Positions 46,447-54,862 of a stretch of 64,000 bases of DNA are shown piece after piece (position 1 is the stretch's first letter; each line of letters opens with the position of its first letter). Source of the DNA: JAZBPO01 sp963691775 (GTDB lineage: Bacteria; Pseudomonadota; Gammaproteobacteria; Pseudomonadales; Azotimanducaceae); contig OY829369.1 in assembly GCA_963691775.1 (NCBI GenBank), forward strand, positions 4,588,001 through 4,652,000, given 5' to 3'. Under the pieces are notes generated by a model. That model was not told the origin of the DNA. It searched no databases and saw only the letters and a program-made list of their open reading frames with translations. The position numbers and the translations under genes are program-made.

Positions 46447-48308
46447 ACGTGATCGAGCAGTCTCCCGAGCAACTGCAGGGCCTGCGCGTCAATGACTTCG
46501 TGATCAAGTTCGCGAACGTCAACGGCTCCGGCTCGGCCTCCGCCAACGGCATGTTCGCGAAGGCGCTCTTCCGCATGGGCATCCCGACCGCGCCGCGGAA
46601 CATCTTCCCATCGAACATTCAGGGCTTGCCGACCTGGTTCGAGATCCGGGTCAGTGAAGCCGGCCATCTTGGCCGCCGTGATGGCGTCGATCTCTTCGTT
46701 GCCATGAATGCAGAAACCTACGCGCGGGACGTCGCCGAAGTCGTTCCGGGTGGCTGGTTGCTGTACGACGCTTCGCGCCCGAAGCCGCGCGAATTCGACC
46801 GCGACGACATTCATTACCTGGGCATACCGATCTCGGCGCTGATCCAGCCCGTTTACGCCGATCCGAAGCAGCGGCAGTTGTTCAAGAACATCGTCTATGT
46901 CGGTGCGCTGTCCGCCTTTCTGGGCATGGACTTCGACGTTCTGACGGACATGGTCGCCGATCAGTACAAAGGCAAGGAAAAACTGATCGGTCCGAACGTG
47001 CAGGCGCTCGAGCTGGGCCGGAATTTCGCACTCGAGCATTTCGAATGCCCGCTCGATCTTCGCGTGCGCAAGGCGGATGCGGTGGGCGAGCGCATCATGG
47101 TCGATGGCAACACGGCCTGTGCGCTCGGCTTCATCTGGGGCGGGGCCACGGTATGCGCGTGGTATCCGATCACGCCGAGTACTTCGGTTGCAGAGGCCTT
47201 CGAGAAGCACGCCGGCAAACTGCGCCGTGACCCGGACAGTGGCCAGCACCGGTTCGCGATCATGCAGGCCGAGGATGAGCTGTCCGCGATCGGAATGGTC
47301 ATTGGCGCCGGCTGGAACGGCGCCCGTTCCTTTACCGCGACCTCCGGCCCCGGCGTCTCGCTGATGCAGGAGTTTCTGGGGCTGGCGTACTTCGCGGAGA
47401 TTCCCGCCGTGGTTGTGGATGTGCAGCGAGCGGGACCCTCCACCGGCATGCCGACGCGCACGCAGCAGTCGGATCTGCTGTCCGCCGCGTATGCCTCGCA
47501 CGGCGATACGCGGCACGTGATGCTCTTTCCATCGACGCCCAAGGAGTGCTTCGACTTCAGCGCCGATGCGCTCGATCTTGCCGAGCGCTTGCAGACGCCG
47601 ATCATGCTCATGACGGATCTCGATCTCGGCATGAACGACCATCTCTCGGAACCCTTCGAGTGGGACGAGGCGAGGCGCTTCGACCGCGGCAAGGTGCTCG
47701 ATGCCGAGAGCCTGGAGGCGGCTGCCGACTGGGGGCGCTATCTAGACGTCGACGGAGATGGCATCGGTGTGCGGACACTTCCAGGCACCCACCCCGAAAA
47801 GGGTTCCTTCTTTACGCGCGGAACATCGCGTGACGAGTATGCGAAGTACACGGAAGATGGCGCCGTCTACGTTCGCAACATGGATCGTCTGCTGAAGAAA
47901 TGGCAGACCGCGTCAACGCTGGTGCCGAAGGCGGAGATCGTCGAGGGACCGAAGCCGCGTCCTTACGGGCTTATCTTCTACGGCACGACTGCGGTGCCGA
48001 TGGCCGAGGCTGCAGCACAGTTGCGCAAGGCCGGTATCGAGGCGGACAGCATGCGCGTGCGCGCGTTCCCCTTCGGCGACGAGGTTGATGCCTTCATCGC
48101 GCGCCATGAGACGGTGTTCATCGTCGAGCAGAATCGGGACGGGCAGTTGCGGCAGCTGCTCATCGCCGAACTCGAGGCGAATCCAGCGCAGCTGGTGCCG
48201 ATCCTCAACTACGACGGCATGCCGATCACGGCCAGCTACGTTGCCGATGAGATCGGCGGCTGGTTCGAACGCGCATCCGGTGCGCAGCAATCGGAGGGCG
48301 GACAATGA
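46443..48308 (+). CDS. korA: 2-oxoacid:acceptor oxidoreductase, gamma-alpha subunit
   Basis: A 621-aa fusion of the gamma and alpha domains of 2-oxoacid:ferredoxin oxidoreductases. The gamma part opens DFVIKFANVNGSGSASANGM (about 17-36); the alpha part carries CAWYPITPSTSVAEAFEKH, SFTATSGPGVSLMQEFLGLA near 300 and VDVQRAGPSTGMPTRTQQSD near 325, and ends in the C-terminal domain VFIVEQNRDGQLRQLL. By family it binds the 2-oxoacid with KorB-bound thiamine diphosphate; 2-oxoglutarate is the likely substrate. ATGA overlaps on both sides. Confidence 0.92.
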   Translation: MNVIEQSPEQLQGLRVNDFVIKFANVNGSGSASANGMFAKALFRMGIPTAPRNIFPSNIQGLPTWFEIRVSEAGHLGRRDGVDLFVAMNAETYARDVAEVVPGGWLLYDASRPKPREFDRDDIHYLGIPISALIQPVYADPKQRQLFKNIVYVGALSAFLGMDFDVLTDMVADQYKGKEKLIGPNVQALELGRNFALEHFECPLDLRVRKADAVGERIMVDGNTACALGFIWGGATVCAWYPITPSTSVAEAFEKHAGKLRRDPDSGQHRFAIMQAEDELSAIGMVIGAGWNGARSFTATSGPGVSLMQEFLGLAYFAEIPAVVVDVQRAGPSTGMPTRTQQSDLLSAAYASHGDTRHVMLFPSTPKECFDFSADALDLAERLQTPIMLMTDLDLGMNDHLSEPFEWDEARRFDRGKVLDAESLEAAADWGRYLDVDGDGIGVRTLPGTHPEKGSFFTRGTSRDEYAKYTEDGAVYVRNMDRLLKKWQTASTLVPKAEIVEGPKPRPYGLIFYGTTAVPMAEAAAQLRKAGIEADSMRVRAFPFGDEVDAFIARHETVFIVEQNRDGQLRQLLIAELEANPAQLVPILNYDGMPITASYVADEIGGWFERASGAQQSEGGQ

Positions 48309-49360
48309 CCTTCGTCGCCAAGCCAAGGGCCCACCATCCGAAGCTGCCGCTGAATGATCTCGGCCTCACGCGGCGGGATTACGAGGGCTCGGTGTCGACG
48401 CTCTGCGCCGGCTGCGGCCATGACTCGGTTTCCGCGGCCATCGTGCAGGCAGCGCATGAGCTCTCGGTGCCGGCCCACCGGGTAGCAAAACTTTCCGGGA
48501 TCGGTTGCTCGTCCAAGACGCCGACATACTTTCTCGGCCGTTCGCACGGATTCAACTCGGTGCACGGGCGCATGCCATCGGTGGTCACTGGCGCGAACCT
48601 GGCCAATCGCGATCTGTACTACGTCGGCGTGTCCGGAGACGGTGATTCCGCATCCATCGGTCTCGGACAGTTCGCGCACATCGCCCGGCGCCGGATCGAC
48701 ATGACGTACATTGTCGACAACAACGGGACCTATGGCCTGACCAAAGGGCAGTTCTCGGCCACGAACGACAAGGGTTCGACGAGCAAGAAGGGCGTGCCGA
48801 ATCTCTATGCGCCGATTGATCTGTGCATGATGGCGATGCAGATCGGCGCCACCTTTGTTGCCCGAAGCTTCTCCGGAGACAAGGATCAGCTCGTGCCGCT
48901 GATCAAGGCGGCTTTCGAGCATCGCGGCTTTGCGTTCTTGGACGTCATTTCCCCGTGCGTTGCCTTCAATAATCACGAAGGATCAACAAAGAGCTACAGC
49001 TACGTGCGCTCGCACACGGAGGAGGTGTCTGCGGCGGATCTGATAGCGGTGCAGGACGAAACCACGCTGGAGCAGGCCCCTGGAACGAGCAAGGACGTGT
49101 CCATGCCGGACGGTAGTGTCCTCCGTCTGCACAAGCTTGCGAGGGACTTCGATCCAACCGACCGAACGGCAGCGATGGCGGCGATCCTCCGGCGTGAGGC
49201 TGAGGGCGAGATCGCGACGGGTCTGCTGTACGTCGACGAAGATCCGGTCGATTGCCACGCGATCCTTGGCACCGCAGACGTGCCGCTGAACGCGATGGAC
49301 GAGCAGATGCTCGTACCAAGCCCCGATCAGCTCGCGGCCGTTAACGCCGGCTTTCGCTGA
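48305..49360 (+). CDS. korB: 2-oxoacid:acceptor oxidoreductase, beta subunit
   Basis: A 351-aa thiamine-diphosphate subunit. STLCAGCGHDSV (about 31-42) and KLSGIGCSSKTP near 64 give three of the Fe-S cysteines, and the ThDP motif is GVSGDGDSASIGLGQFAH near 115 with IVDNNGTYGLTKGQ. A later Cys near 220 (DVISPCVAF) is the fourth ligand in the family. With KorA it forms the catalytic heterodimer for oxidative decarboxylation of 2-oxoglutarate to succinyl-CoA, or the reverse. It is the last gene of the three-gene operon. Confidence 0.93.
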   Translation: MTFVAKPRAHHPKLPLNDLGLTRRDYEGSVSTLCAGCGHDSVSAAIVQAAHELSVPAHRVAKLSGIGCSSKTPTYFLGRSHGFNSVHGRMPSVVTGANLANRDLYYVGVSGDGDSASIGLGQFAHIARRRIDMTYIVDNNGTYGLTKGQFSATNDKGSTSKKGVPNLYAPIDLCMMAMQIGATFVARSFSGDKDQLVPLIKAAFEHRGFAFLDVISPCVAFNNHEGSTKSYSYVRSHTEEVSAADLIAVQDETTLEQAPGTSKDVSMPDGSVLRLHKLARDFDPTDRTAAMAAILRREAEGEIATGLLYVDEDPVDCHAILGTADVPLNAMDEQMLVPSPDQLAAVNAGFR

Positions 49361-49440
49361 TCCCGGTCGCTGCGCGCCGGCACCCGTGGATCGGGACCGC
49401 TGCGCGGTGAAGCGGGGTGCGCGGGCGCGCCCGTAAGCTT

Positions 49441-49473
49441 GTCCCGGTGGCGGGGTCCCGGTGGCGGGGTCCC
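49441..49473. repeat. 14-bp tandem repeat upstream of gap
   Basis: GTCCCGGTGGCGGG occurs twice in tandem (49441-49454 and 49455-49468), followed by a third truncated unit (GTCCC). It lies about 130 bp ahead of the GAPDH start and just before a CATAAT -10-like hexamer, so copy-number change could alter promoter spacing. Confidence 0.6.
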
Positions 49474-49602
49474 CGTGCACAGCCCATAATACGGCCAGCT
49501 GTTCCCGAGCGGACGGGAGAGACGTCGGCGCGTATCTCGTACGCCCATCGACGGCGTCCTGCTCGCGGACTGATCACTCCTTAAGCACGGACGGACACCA
49601 GC

Positions 49603-51081
49603 GTGGCCCTACCCAGCCTCGAAGACTATTTCCCCGATTGGAAAGCCCGCGAAGAACTTGCTGAAAAGATGATTCCCATCATCGGCAAGCTCTATCGCAA
49701 GAACGTTGTGACCTACTGCTACGGCCGCGCGCTGTACAACCAGAGCGTCACGCGCCTCATGAAGACCTATCGCTACGTTCGCCAGGTCGCGCAGAACGAA
49801 CTCTCGGAGTTCGAGGCCTATCCGATTCTCGAGGCGATGGAGGCGCTCGATCTCGGGCCGTCACATATTGATGTTGGCAAGCTTGCGACCAAGTACATGA
49901 GCGAGATCGCCCGGGGCGAGGGGGTTACCCCCCGGGCCTTCGTTGAGCGGGAGTGCGCAGACGTGATCGGCCGTCACGTGCCGCCGCTCGAACGGCCACA
50001 GGACGTCGTTCTGTACGGTTTCGGCCGGATCGGGCGTCTGCTTGCACGCTTGCTCGTCGAGAAAACAGGGAGCGGTCAGCAGCTGCGCTTGCGCGCCATC
50101 GTCGTTCGTCCTTCGGGTAAAAAGGATGATCTGCAGAAGCGGGCCTCGCTGCTGCGGCGGGATTCCGTCCACGGCGCCTTCGGCGGCACGATCCGCGTCG
50201 ACGAGGAAAACCAGGCGATCATCGCGAACGGCAACGTCATCCGGGTGATCTATGCATCCGATCCCGCGACGGTCGACTACCCGGCGTACGGTATCGATAA
50301 CGCGATCATCATCGACAACACCGGCGCCTGGCGCGACAAAGCGGGACTCTCGCGCCATCTCGAGGCACGAGGCGCCTCGCGCGTCGTGCTCACCGCGCCC
50401 GGGAAAACCGGGGTGAAGAACATCGTCGCAGGCATCAATCAGGGCGAACTCACACCAGACGACCGGGTCATTGCTGCGGCCTCCTGCACCACGAATGCGA
50501 TCGTGCCGGTGCTCAAGGTCATGAATGATGAGTTCGGCATCGGCCACGGTCACTTAGAGACCGTGCACGCGTACACGAACGATCAGAACCTCATCGACAA
50601 TTTCCACGACAAGAATCGCCGCGGACGCGCAGCGCCGCTGAACATGGTGATTACCGAGACCGGGGCCTCGTCAGCGGTGGTGAAGCTGTTGCCAGAGATG
50701 GAGGGCAAGCTCACGGGGAACGCGATCCGTGTGCCAACGCCCAACGTATCGATGGCCATCTGCAATCTGACGCTCGAGAAGGAGACGACCGTCACTGAGG
50801 TGAATGACTACCTCCGTCACGTGTCTCTGCATTCCTCCTTGCAGCGGCAGATCGACTTCACGAGTTCACCGGAGGTCGTGAGCTCGGACTTTGTCGGCAA
50901 CCGGCACGCGCTGATCGTCGACGGCGAAGCGACGATCGTCGATGCCAATCGCTGCGTGCTCTATTGCTGGTATGACAATGAATTCGGCTATAGCTGCCAG
51001 GTCGTGCGGATCGTTCAGAAGCTGGCGAACATCAGCTATCCGCTCATCCCAGCCGAAGTGGCCGACACCGGCTTCGGCTGA
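49603..51081 (+). CDS. gap: Glyceraldehyde-3-phosphate dehydrogenase, long form
   Basis: A 492-aa GAPDH with a ~125-residue N-terminal helical extension (MIPIIGKLYRKNVVTYCYGR ...), the form seen in Pseudomonas beside nqr. The dehydrogenase part starts VVLYGFGRIGRLLARLL at about 128-144 (NAD site), with RRDSVHGAFGG, the catalytic AASCTTNAIVPVL (Cys near 296), RRGRAAPLNMVITETGASSA and the closing WYDNEFGYSCQVVRIV. The start is GTG 49603. It interconverts GAP and 1,3-bisphosphoglycerate; these long forms are often linked to gluconeogenesis or NADP use (family knowledge, not visible here). Confidence 0.95.
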   Translation: MALPSLEDYFPDWKAREELAEKMIPIIGKLYRKNVVTYCYGRALYNQSVTRLMKTYRYVRQVAQNELSEFEAYPILEAMEALDLGPSHIDVGKLATKYMSEIARGEGVTPRAFVERECADVIGRHVPPLERPQDVVLYGFGRIGRLLARLLVEKTGSGQQLRLRAIVVRPSGKKDDLQKRASLLRRDSVHGAFGGTIRVDEENQAIIANGNVIRVIYASDPATVDYPAYGIDNAIIIDNTGAWRDKAGLSRHLEARGASRVVLTAPGKTGVKNIVAGINQGELTPDDRVIAAASCTTNAIVPVLKVMNDEFGIGHGHLETVHAYTNDQNLIDNFHDKNRRGRAAPLNMVITETGASSAVVKLLPEMEGKLTGNAIRVPTPNVSMAICNLTLEKETTVTEVNDYLRHVSLHSSLQRQIDFTSSPEVVSSDFVGNRHALIVDGEATIVDANRCVLYCWYDNEFGYSCQVVRIVQKLANISYPLIPAEVADTGFG

Positions 51082-51090
51082 CACGTAAAC

Positions 51091-51131
51091 GGCGGATTTC
51101 GCAGCGATTCGCTAGCCAACGCGAATCCGCC
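51091..51131 (+). terminator. Stem-loop after gap, possible terminator
   Basis: GGCGGATTTCGC (51091-51102) pairs with GCGAATCCGCC (51121-51131) with one bulged base and an 18-nt loop, 10 bp after the gap stop. No U-tract follows, so termination would be inefficient or protein-assisted. It could also be part of the nqr control region. Confidence 0.4.
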
Positions 51132-51136
51132 TCACG

Positions 51137-51465
51137 TATACTTCCGCCGGCTTCCAGAGGGGGGCGCGCTGTTCGGATCCGGCAGGGGAGAGGGCCCCCG
51201 CCGGGTGCATCCGATAGTGGTGACCAAATGACGAGACGCGGGCGATCCTGATTCGGGAGGCGGCCTTGCGTCGCGATCAAACCCCCGCGAATGCCCGAGT
51301 GCAGTTGCTCATCAGCCGTGCGCCCCCTGGCGCTGGCTGCGCTGCTGCACATGCGGCGGTCGACGGGTCGTACGATCCGGACGAGCTCGCCATCAGCGGC
51401 ATCGGCGGCGCCCCGTGGGCCACGCCGAGCCAGCCACGATTCAACGAGGGTGCGTTCGTAGCAAC
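51137..51465 (+). promoter_or_regulatory. nqr operon promoter and long leader
   Basis: This is most of the 384-bp stretch between gap and nqrA. TATACT at 51137-51142 is a good -10 (5/6); no convincing -35 sits 16-18 bp upstream. Transcription from it would leave a leader of about 317 nt before nqrA, holding a strong nested stem-loop (51174-51213) and a 67-codon open frame (51266-51469). Confidence 0.45.
51174..51213 (+). promoter_or_regulatory. Nested stem-loop in the nqr leader
   Basis: Three helices nest without conflict: CGGAT (51174-51178) with ATCCG (51209-51213), CCGGC (51179-51183) with GCCGG (51200-51204), and GGGG (51185-51188) with CCCC (51195-51198) around a 6-nt loop. A GTGC bulge separates the outer and middle helices. 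I do not recognise a known riboswitch; it may be a structured leader element or an attenuator-like hairpin without a T-run. Confidence 0.4.
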
Positions 51466-51469
51466 ATGA
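51266..51469 (+). CDS. Candidate 67-aa upstream ORF coupled to nqrA
   Basis: A short open frame from TTG 51266 with a strong Shine-Dalgarno (GGGAGG, 5 nt away). It ends in TGA 51467-51469, which overlaps the nqrA ATG (ATGA). Third positions are G/C-rich. The sequence (RRDQTPANARVQLLISRAPP, then GSYDPDELAISGIGGAPW) has no recognised family. nqrA itself lacks a close ribosome site, so its translation may be coupled to this frame. It could be a leader peptide, a small protein or coincidence. Confidence 0.35.
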   Translation: MRRDQTPANARVQLLISRAPPGAGCAAAHAAVDGSYDPDELAISGIGGAPWATPSQPRFNEGAFVAT

Positions 51470-52818
51470 TCAAGATCAAGCGCGGTCTCGACCTTCCGCT
51501 CGCGGGACAACCGCAGCAGGTCATCGAGGACGCCCGGCCCGTTCGCCAGGTGGCTCTTCTCGGCCCGAACTACGTCGGCATGAAGCCGACCATGCACATC
51601 GCCGAAGGCGATAGCGTCCGTCTCGGGCAACTCCTGTTCGACGATAAGAAGAACGAGGGCGTGCGGTTCACGGCGCCGGCGGCAGGGACGATCAGTGCCA
51701 TCCACCGCGGTGCGAAGCGCGCGCTTCAGGCCGTCGTCATCGACGTGGATGACGCAGCGGGCGAGGCAGAAGCATTCGATACGATTGCGCATGAAGACGT
51801 TGCCGGCGCCGCGCCCGAGCGCGTTGAGGCGTTGCTGGCGGCGACGGGGCTGTGGACTGCACTGCGCACACGCCCTCACGGCCGCATACCCGCGCTCGGA
51901 ACGCGGCCGCACAGCATTTTCGTCACGGCGATCGATACGGCTCCCCTCGCGGGTGATCCTGCGGTGGTGATTGCGGCTCGGGCCGAGGCCTTCGCGCACG
52001 GCCTTGACCTACTTGCTCGGATCAGTGACGGCGCGGTGCACCTGTGCGTCGGCGTGGACGGCGCAGACATCCCCGCCGGTAGCGACGCGCGTATCAAGCG
52101 GACGATCTTCGACGGTCCGCATCCGGCCGGGCTTGCGGGTACGCACATTCATTTCCTTGATCCCGTCGGCCCCGGCAAGACCGTCTGGACAATCGGTTAT
52201 CAAGACGTCATTGCCATCGGCGAAACAGCCACGTCGGGGCGTTTGTTCACCGACCGCGTGGTTGCGCTGGGTGGACCGCCGGTGTCTCGGCCCCGTCTTC
52301 TGCGAACGCGCCTAGGTGCGTCCGTGGATGAGCTTCTGGCAGGTGAGACCGAGGATGAGGACCTGCGCCAGATCTCCGGCTCGGCCCTTTCTGGCACCAC
52401 CGCCCGCGGGGCACTGGCGTTTCTCGGCCGCTACGACCAGCAGATTACGGTGCTCGCTGAAGACCGCGAACGGGAGATGCTTCATTACCTGCGGCCGGGG
52501 CGCGAAAAGTTCTCCGTGCTTCCGGTGTTCGCCTCTCGCCTCTTCGGCCGCAGGGCATTCCCGCTGACGACGTCAGCGAATGGCTCTGCGCGCGCGATGG
52601 TGCCGATCGGTACCTTCGAGTCCGTGGTGCCGATGGACATGCTGCCAACGCAGCTTCTGCGCGCGCTGCTTGTGGGCGATCTGGACACGGCGATTGCGCT
52701 CGGGTGTCTAGAGCTCGACGAGGACGACGTCGCCCTGTGCACCTTCGCGTGCCCGGGCAAATACGAATACGGGCCTGTGCTGCGATCCACGCTTGATCGC
52801 ATCTGGAAGGAGGGCTGA
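51466..52818 (+). CDS. nqrA: Na+-translocating NADH:quinone reductase subunit A
   Basis: Peripheral cytoplasmic subunit A of the sodium-pumping NADH dehydrogenase. The 450-aa protein has the family start MIKIKRGLDLPLAGQPQQVI, the RnfC-like barrel-sandwich segment MKPTMHIAEGDSVRLGQLLF near 38, FTAPAAGTISAIHRGAKRALQ near 68 and the C-terminal CTFACPGKYEYGPVLR near 424. ATG 51466 was chosen by family N-terminus; the frame opens further to 51415. It is first in the nqrABCDEF operon, 3 bp before nqrB. Confidence 0.96.
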   Translation: MIKIKRGLDLPLAGQPQQVIEDARPVRQVALLGPNYVGMKPTMHIAEGDSVRLGQLLFDDKKNEGVRFTAPAAGTISAIHRGAKRALQAVVIDVDDAAGEAEAFDTIAHEDVAGAAPERVEALLAATGLWTALRTRPHGRIPALGTRPHSIFVTAIDTAPLAGDPAVVIAARAEAFAHGLDLLARISDGAVHLCVGVDGADIPAGSDARIKRTIFDGPHPAGLAGTHIHFLDPVGPGKTVWTIGYQDVIAIGETATSGRLFTDRVVALGGPPVSRPRLLRTRLGASVDELLAGETEDEDLRQISGSALSGTTARGALAFLGRYDQQITVLAEDREREMLHYLRPGREKFSVLPVFASRLFGRRAFPLTTSANGSARAMVPIGTFESVVPMDMLPTQLLRALLVGDLDTAIALGCLELDEDDVALCTFACPGKYEYGPVLRSTLDRIWKEG

Positions 52819-52821
52819 GGC

Positions 52822-54075
52822 ATGGGTCTTCGAGCCACACTCGACAAGCTCGAGCCGGAGTTCGAAAAGGGTGGGCGCTATGAGCACTTTGCGGCGCTCT
52901 ACGAGGCCGTGGATACCGCGCTCTACAAACCGGCGCGCGTCACCGGGGGCGGGTCCCACGTTCGCGACGGCCTCGATCTGAAGCGCATCATGATCACGGT
53001 CTGGGCGTGCACCTTCCCCGCAATGTTCGCGGGCATGTTCTTCATCGGCAAGAATGCAAATGAAGCCATGGCGGCGTACGGCGCGATCGGTATGGAGGGC
53101 TGGCGCGGCGCCGTTGTCGGACTGCTGGCAGGGCACGATCCGACAAGTACTTGGGACAATCTGATCCTGGGTGCCACGTATTTCGTCCCGGTCTACCTCA
53201 CGGTGTTCATCGTCGGCGGCTTCTGGGAGGTGATGTTCGCGCAGAAGCGCGGGCATGAGGTGAACGAGGGTTTCTTCGTCACATCGGTACTGTTTTCCCT
53301 GACCCTGCCGCCGACCATTCCGCTGTGGCAGGCGGCGCTCGGAATCACCTTCGGCGTGGTCATCGCCAAAGAGGTCTTTGGTGGAACGGGCAAGAACTTC
53401 CTGAATCCCGCGCTCACTGGACGCGCGTTCCTGTATTTCGCCTATCCGGCTCAGCTCTCAGGTGACGCCGTATGGAACGCTTTCAGCCCGGCGTCGTCCG
53501 CCGGTAGCGCAGTCGTCGATCCGGCGTGGGCCGATCGGGTGGATGCGATTACCGGAGCCACCCCGCTCGGTCGTGCCGCGATCGGCGAGGACTACGGCAT
53601 CACCTGGATGGATGCATTTCTCGGCAATATGCAGGGCTCCATGGGCGAGGTCTCTACGCTCGCCATTCTCATTGGCGGGGCGGCGCTCCTGTTCATGCGG
53701 CTCGCCAGCTGGCGCATCATGCTTGGCGTGATCGTCGGAGGCTTCGTAACCGCGACGCTGTTCAACACCATCGGCTCCACGAGCAATCCGATGTTTGCGA
53801 TGCCGTTCCACTGGCACTTCGTCGTCGGCGGTTTTGCGTTCGGCATGGTGTTCATGGCGACCGATCCAGTTTCCGCCGCGATGACGGACACTGGAAGGTT
53901 CTGGTACGGCGTGCTCATCGGGTTCATGTGCATGCTGATTCGCGTCATCAACCCCGCATTCCCAGAGGGCATGATGCTGGCCATCCTGTTCGGCAACTTG
54001 TTTGCGCCGCTCATCGACAACGCGGTGGTGCAGGCGAACATCAAGCGGAGGATGGCGCGCAATGTCGCAGTCTAG
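52822..54075 (+). CDS. nqrB: Na+-NQR subunit B
   Basis: A 417-aa polytopic subunit that holds covalent FMN and riboflavin and lines the sodium path. The N-terminal cytoplasmic segment is followed by about ten TM helices. The flavinylation site VDAITGATPLGRA places the FMN-linked Thr near residue 247 (the family's usual S/T-G-A-T). FLNPALTGRAFLYFAYP near 193 and ATDPVSAAMTDTGRFWYG near 350 are conserved RnfD/NqrB motifs. Its last 14 bases overlap nqrC. Confidence 0.96.
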   Translation: MGLRATLDKLEPEFEKGGRYEHFAALYEAVDTALYKPARVTGGGSHVRDGLDLKRIMITVWACTFPAMFAGMFFIGKNANEAMAAYGAIGMEGWRGAVVGLLAGHDPTSTWDNLILGATYFVPVYLTVFIVGGFWEVMFAQKRGHEVNEGFFVTSVLFSLTLPPTIPLWQAALGITFGVVIAKEVFGGTGKNFLNPALTGRAFLYFAYPAQLSGDAVWNAFSPASSAGSAVVDPAWADRVDAITGATPLGRAAIGEDYGITWMDAFLGNMQGSMGEVSTLAILIGGAALLFMRLASWRIMLGVIVGGFVTATLFNTIGSTSNPMFAMPFHWHFVVGGFAFGMVFMATDPVSAAMTDTGRFWYGVLIGFMCMLIRVINPAFPEGMMLAILFGNLFAPLIDNAVVQANIKRRMARNVAV

Positions 54076-54859
54076 GGACTCGATTCAGAACATCCTGCTA
54101 ATCGCCGTTTCAGTGTGTCTGGTCTGCTCGATCCTCGTGTCGGGCGCAGCCGTTGCGCTGAAACCGGCCCAGGTTGCGAATGAAGAACTCAATCGCAAAC
54201 AGAATGTGCTCGTTGCGGCGGGCCTGCTCGAGCAGGGCCGCGCCCAGGATGCAGCCGGACGCGGCATTGAAGAGATCTTCGCGGACTTCGAAATCCGCGT
54301 GGTGGATCTCCGCACGGGCGAGTACGCCGACGGCGTGGACGCAGCGGCTTTCGATCAGCTGCGGTCGGCCCGAGATCCGGACCAGTCGCGTGCGCTGTCA
54401 GCCGATGAGGACATCGCGACGCTGAAGCGGCTCGAGCAGTACGGCGTGGTCTACCTCAAGCGCGACGCTGCGGGGGCGGTCGAAACGGCTGTCATCCCGA
54501 TCCGCGGGTACGGCCTTTGGGGCACGCTGTTCGGGTTCCTGGCGCTCGACGGCGACTTCGAGACCGTCGAGGGCATCGGTTTCTACCAGCACAAGGAAAC
54601 GCCGGGGCTGGGCGGCGAGGTCGAAAATCCGGCCTGGCAGGCGCTCTGGCCCGGCAAGACCGTCTATGCCGACGGCGCGCCGGCGATCGAACTGGTGAAG
54701 AGTCTTGCGCCGGCAGACGATCCCGCGCGGATGCATCAGGTCGATGCCCTATCGGGTGCGACCATGACCAGCCGCGGCGTCGAGAATCTGGTGAATTTCT
54801 GGGTCGGCGATCTCGGTTACGGCCCCTATCTGAAGAGCATGCGCGGGGGGAGTGCCTGA
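54062..54859 (+). CDS. nqrC: Na+-NQR subunit C
   Basis: A 265-aa subunit with one N-terminal TM helix (LLIAVSVCLVCSILVSGAAVAL) and a periplasmic FMN-binding domain. The covalent FMN site is VDALSGATMTSRGVENLV with Thr near 235; GYGLWGTLFGFLALDG and HKETPGLGGEVENPAWQALWPGK are the conserved FMN_bind strands. The start is ATG 54062, inside the end of nqrB; an open frame to 54002 is only an overlap artefact. Confidence 0.96.
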   Translation: MSQSRDSIQNILLIAVSVCLVCSILVSGAAVALKPAQVANEELNRKQNVLVAAGLLEQGRAQDAAGRGIEEIFADFEIRVVDLRTGEYADGVDAAAFDQLRSARDPDQSRALSADEDIATLKRLEQYGVVYLKRDAAGAVETAVIPIRGYGLWGTLFGFLALDGDFETVEGIGFYQHKETPGLGGEVENPAWQALWPGKTVYADGAPAIELVKSLAPADDPARMHQVDALSGATMTSRGVENLVNFWVGDLGYGPYLKSMRGGSA

Positions 54860-54862
54860 GCC

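Noticed and set aside
49441..49473. Short tandem repeat as part of a CRISPR array
   Set aside because: Units are only 14 bp with no spacers between them, and no cas genes are present.
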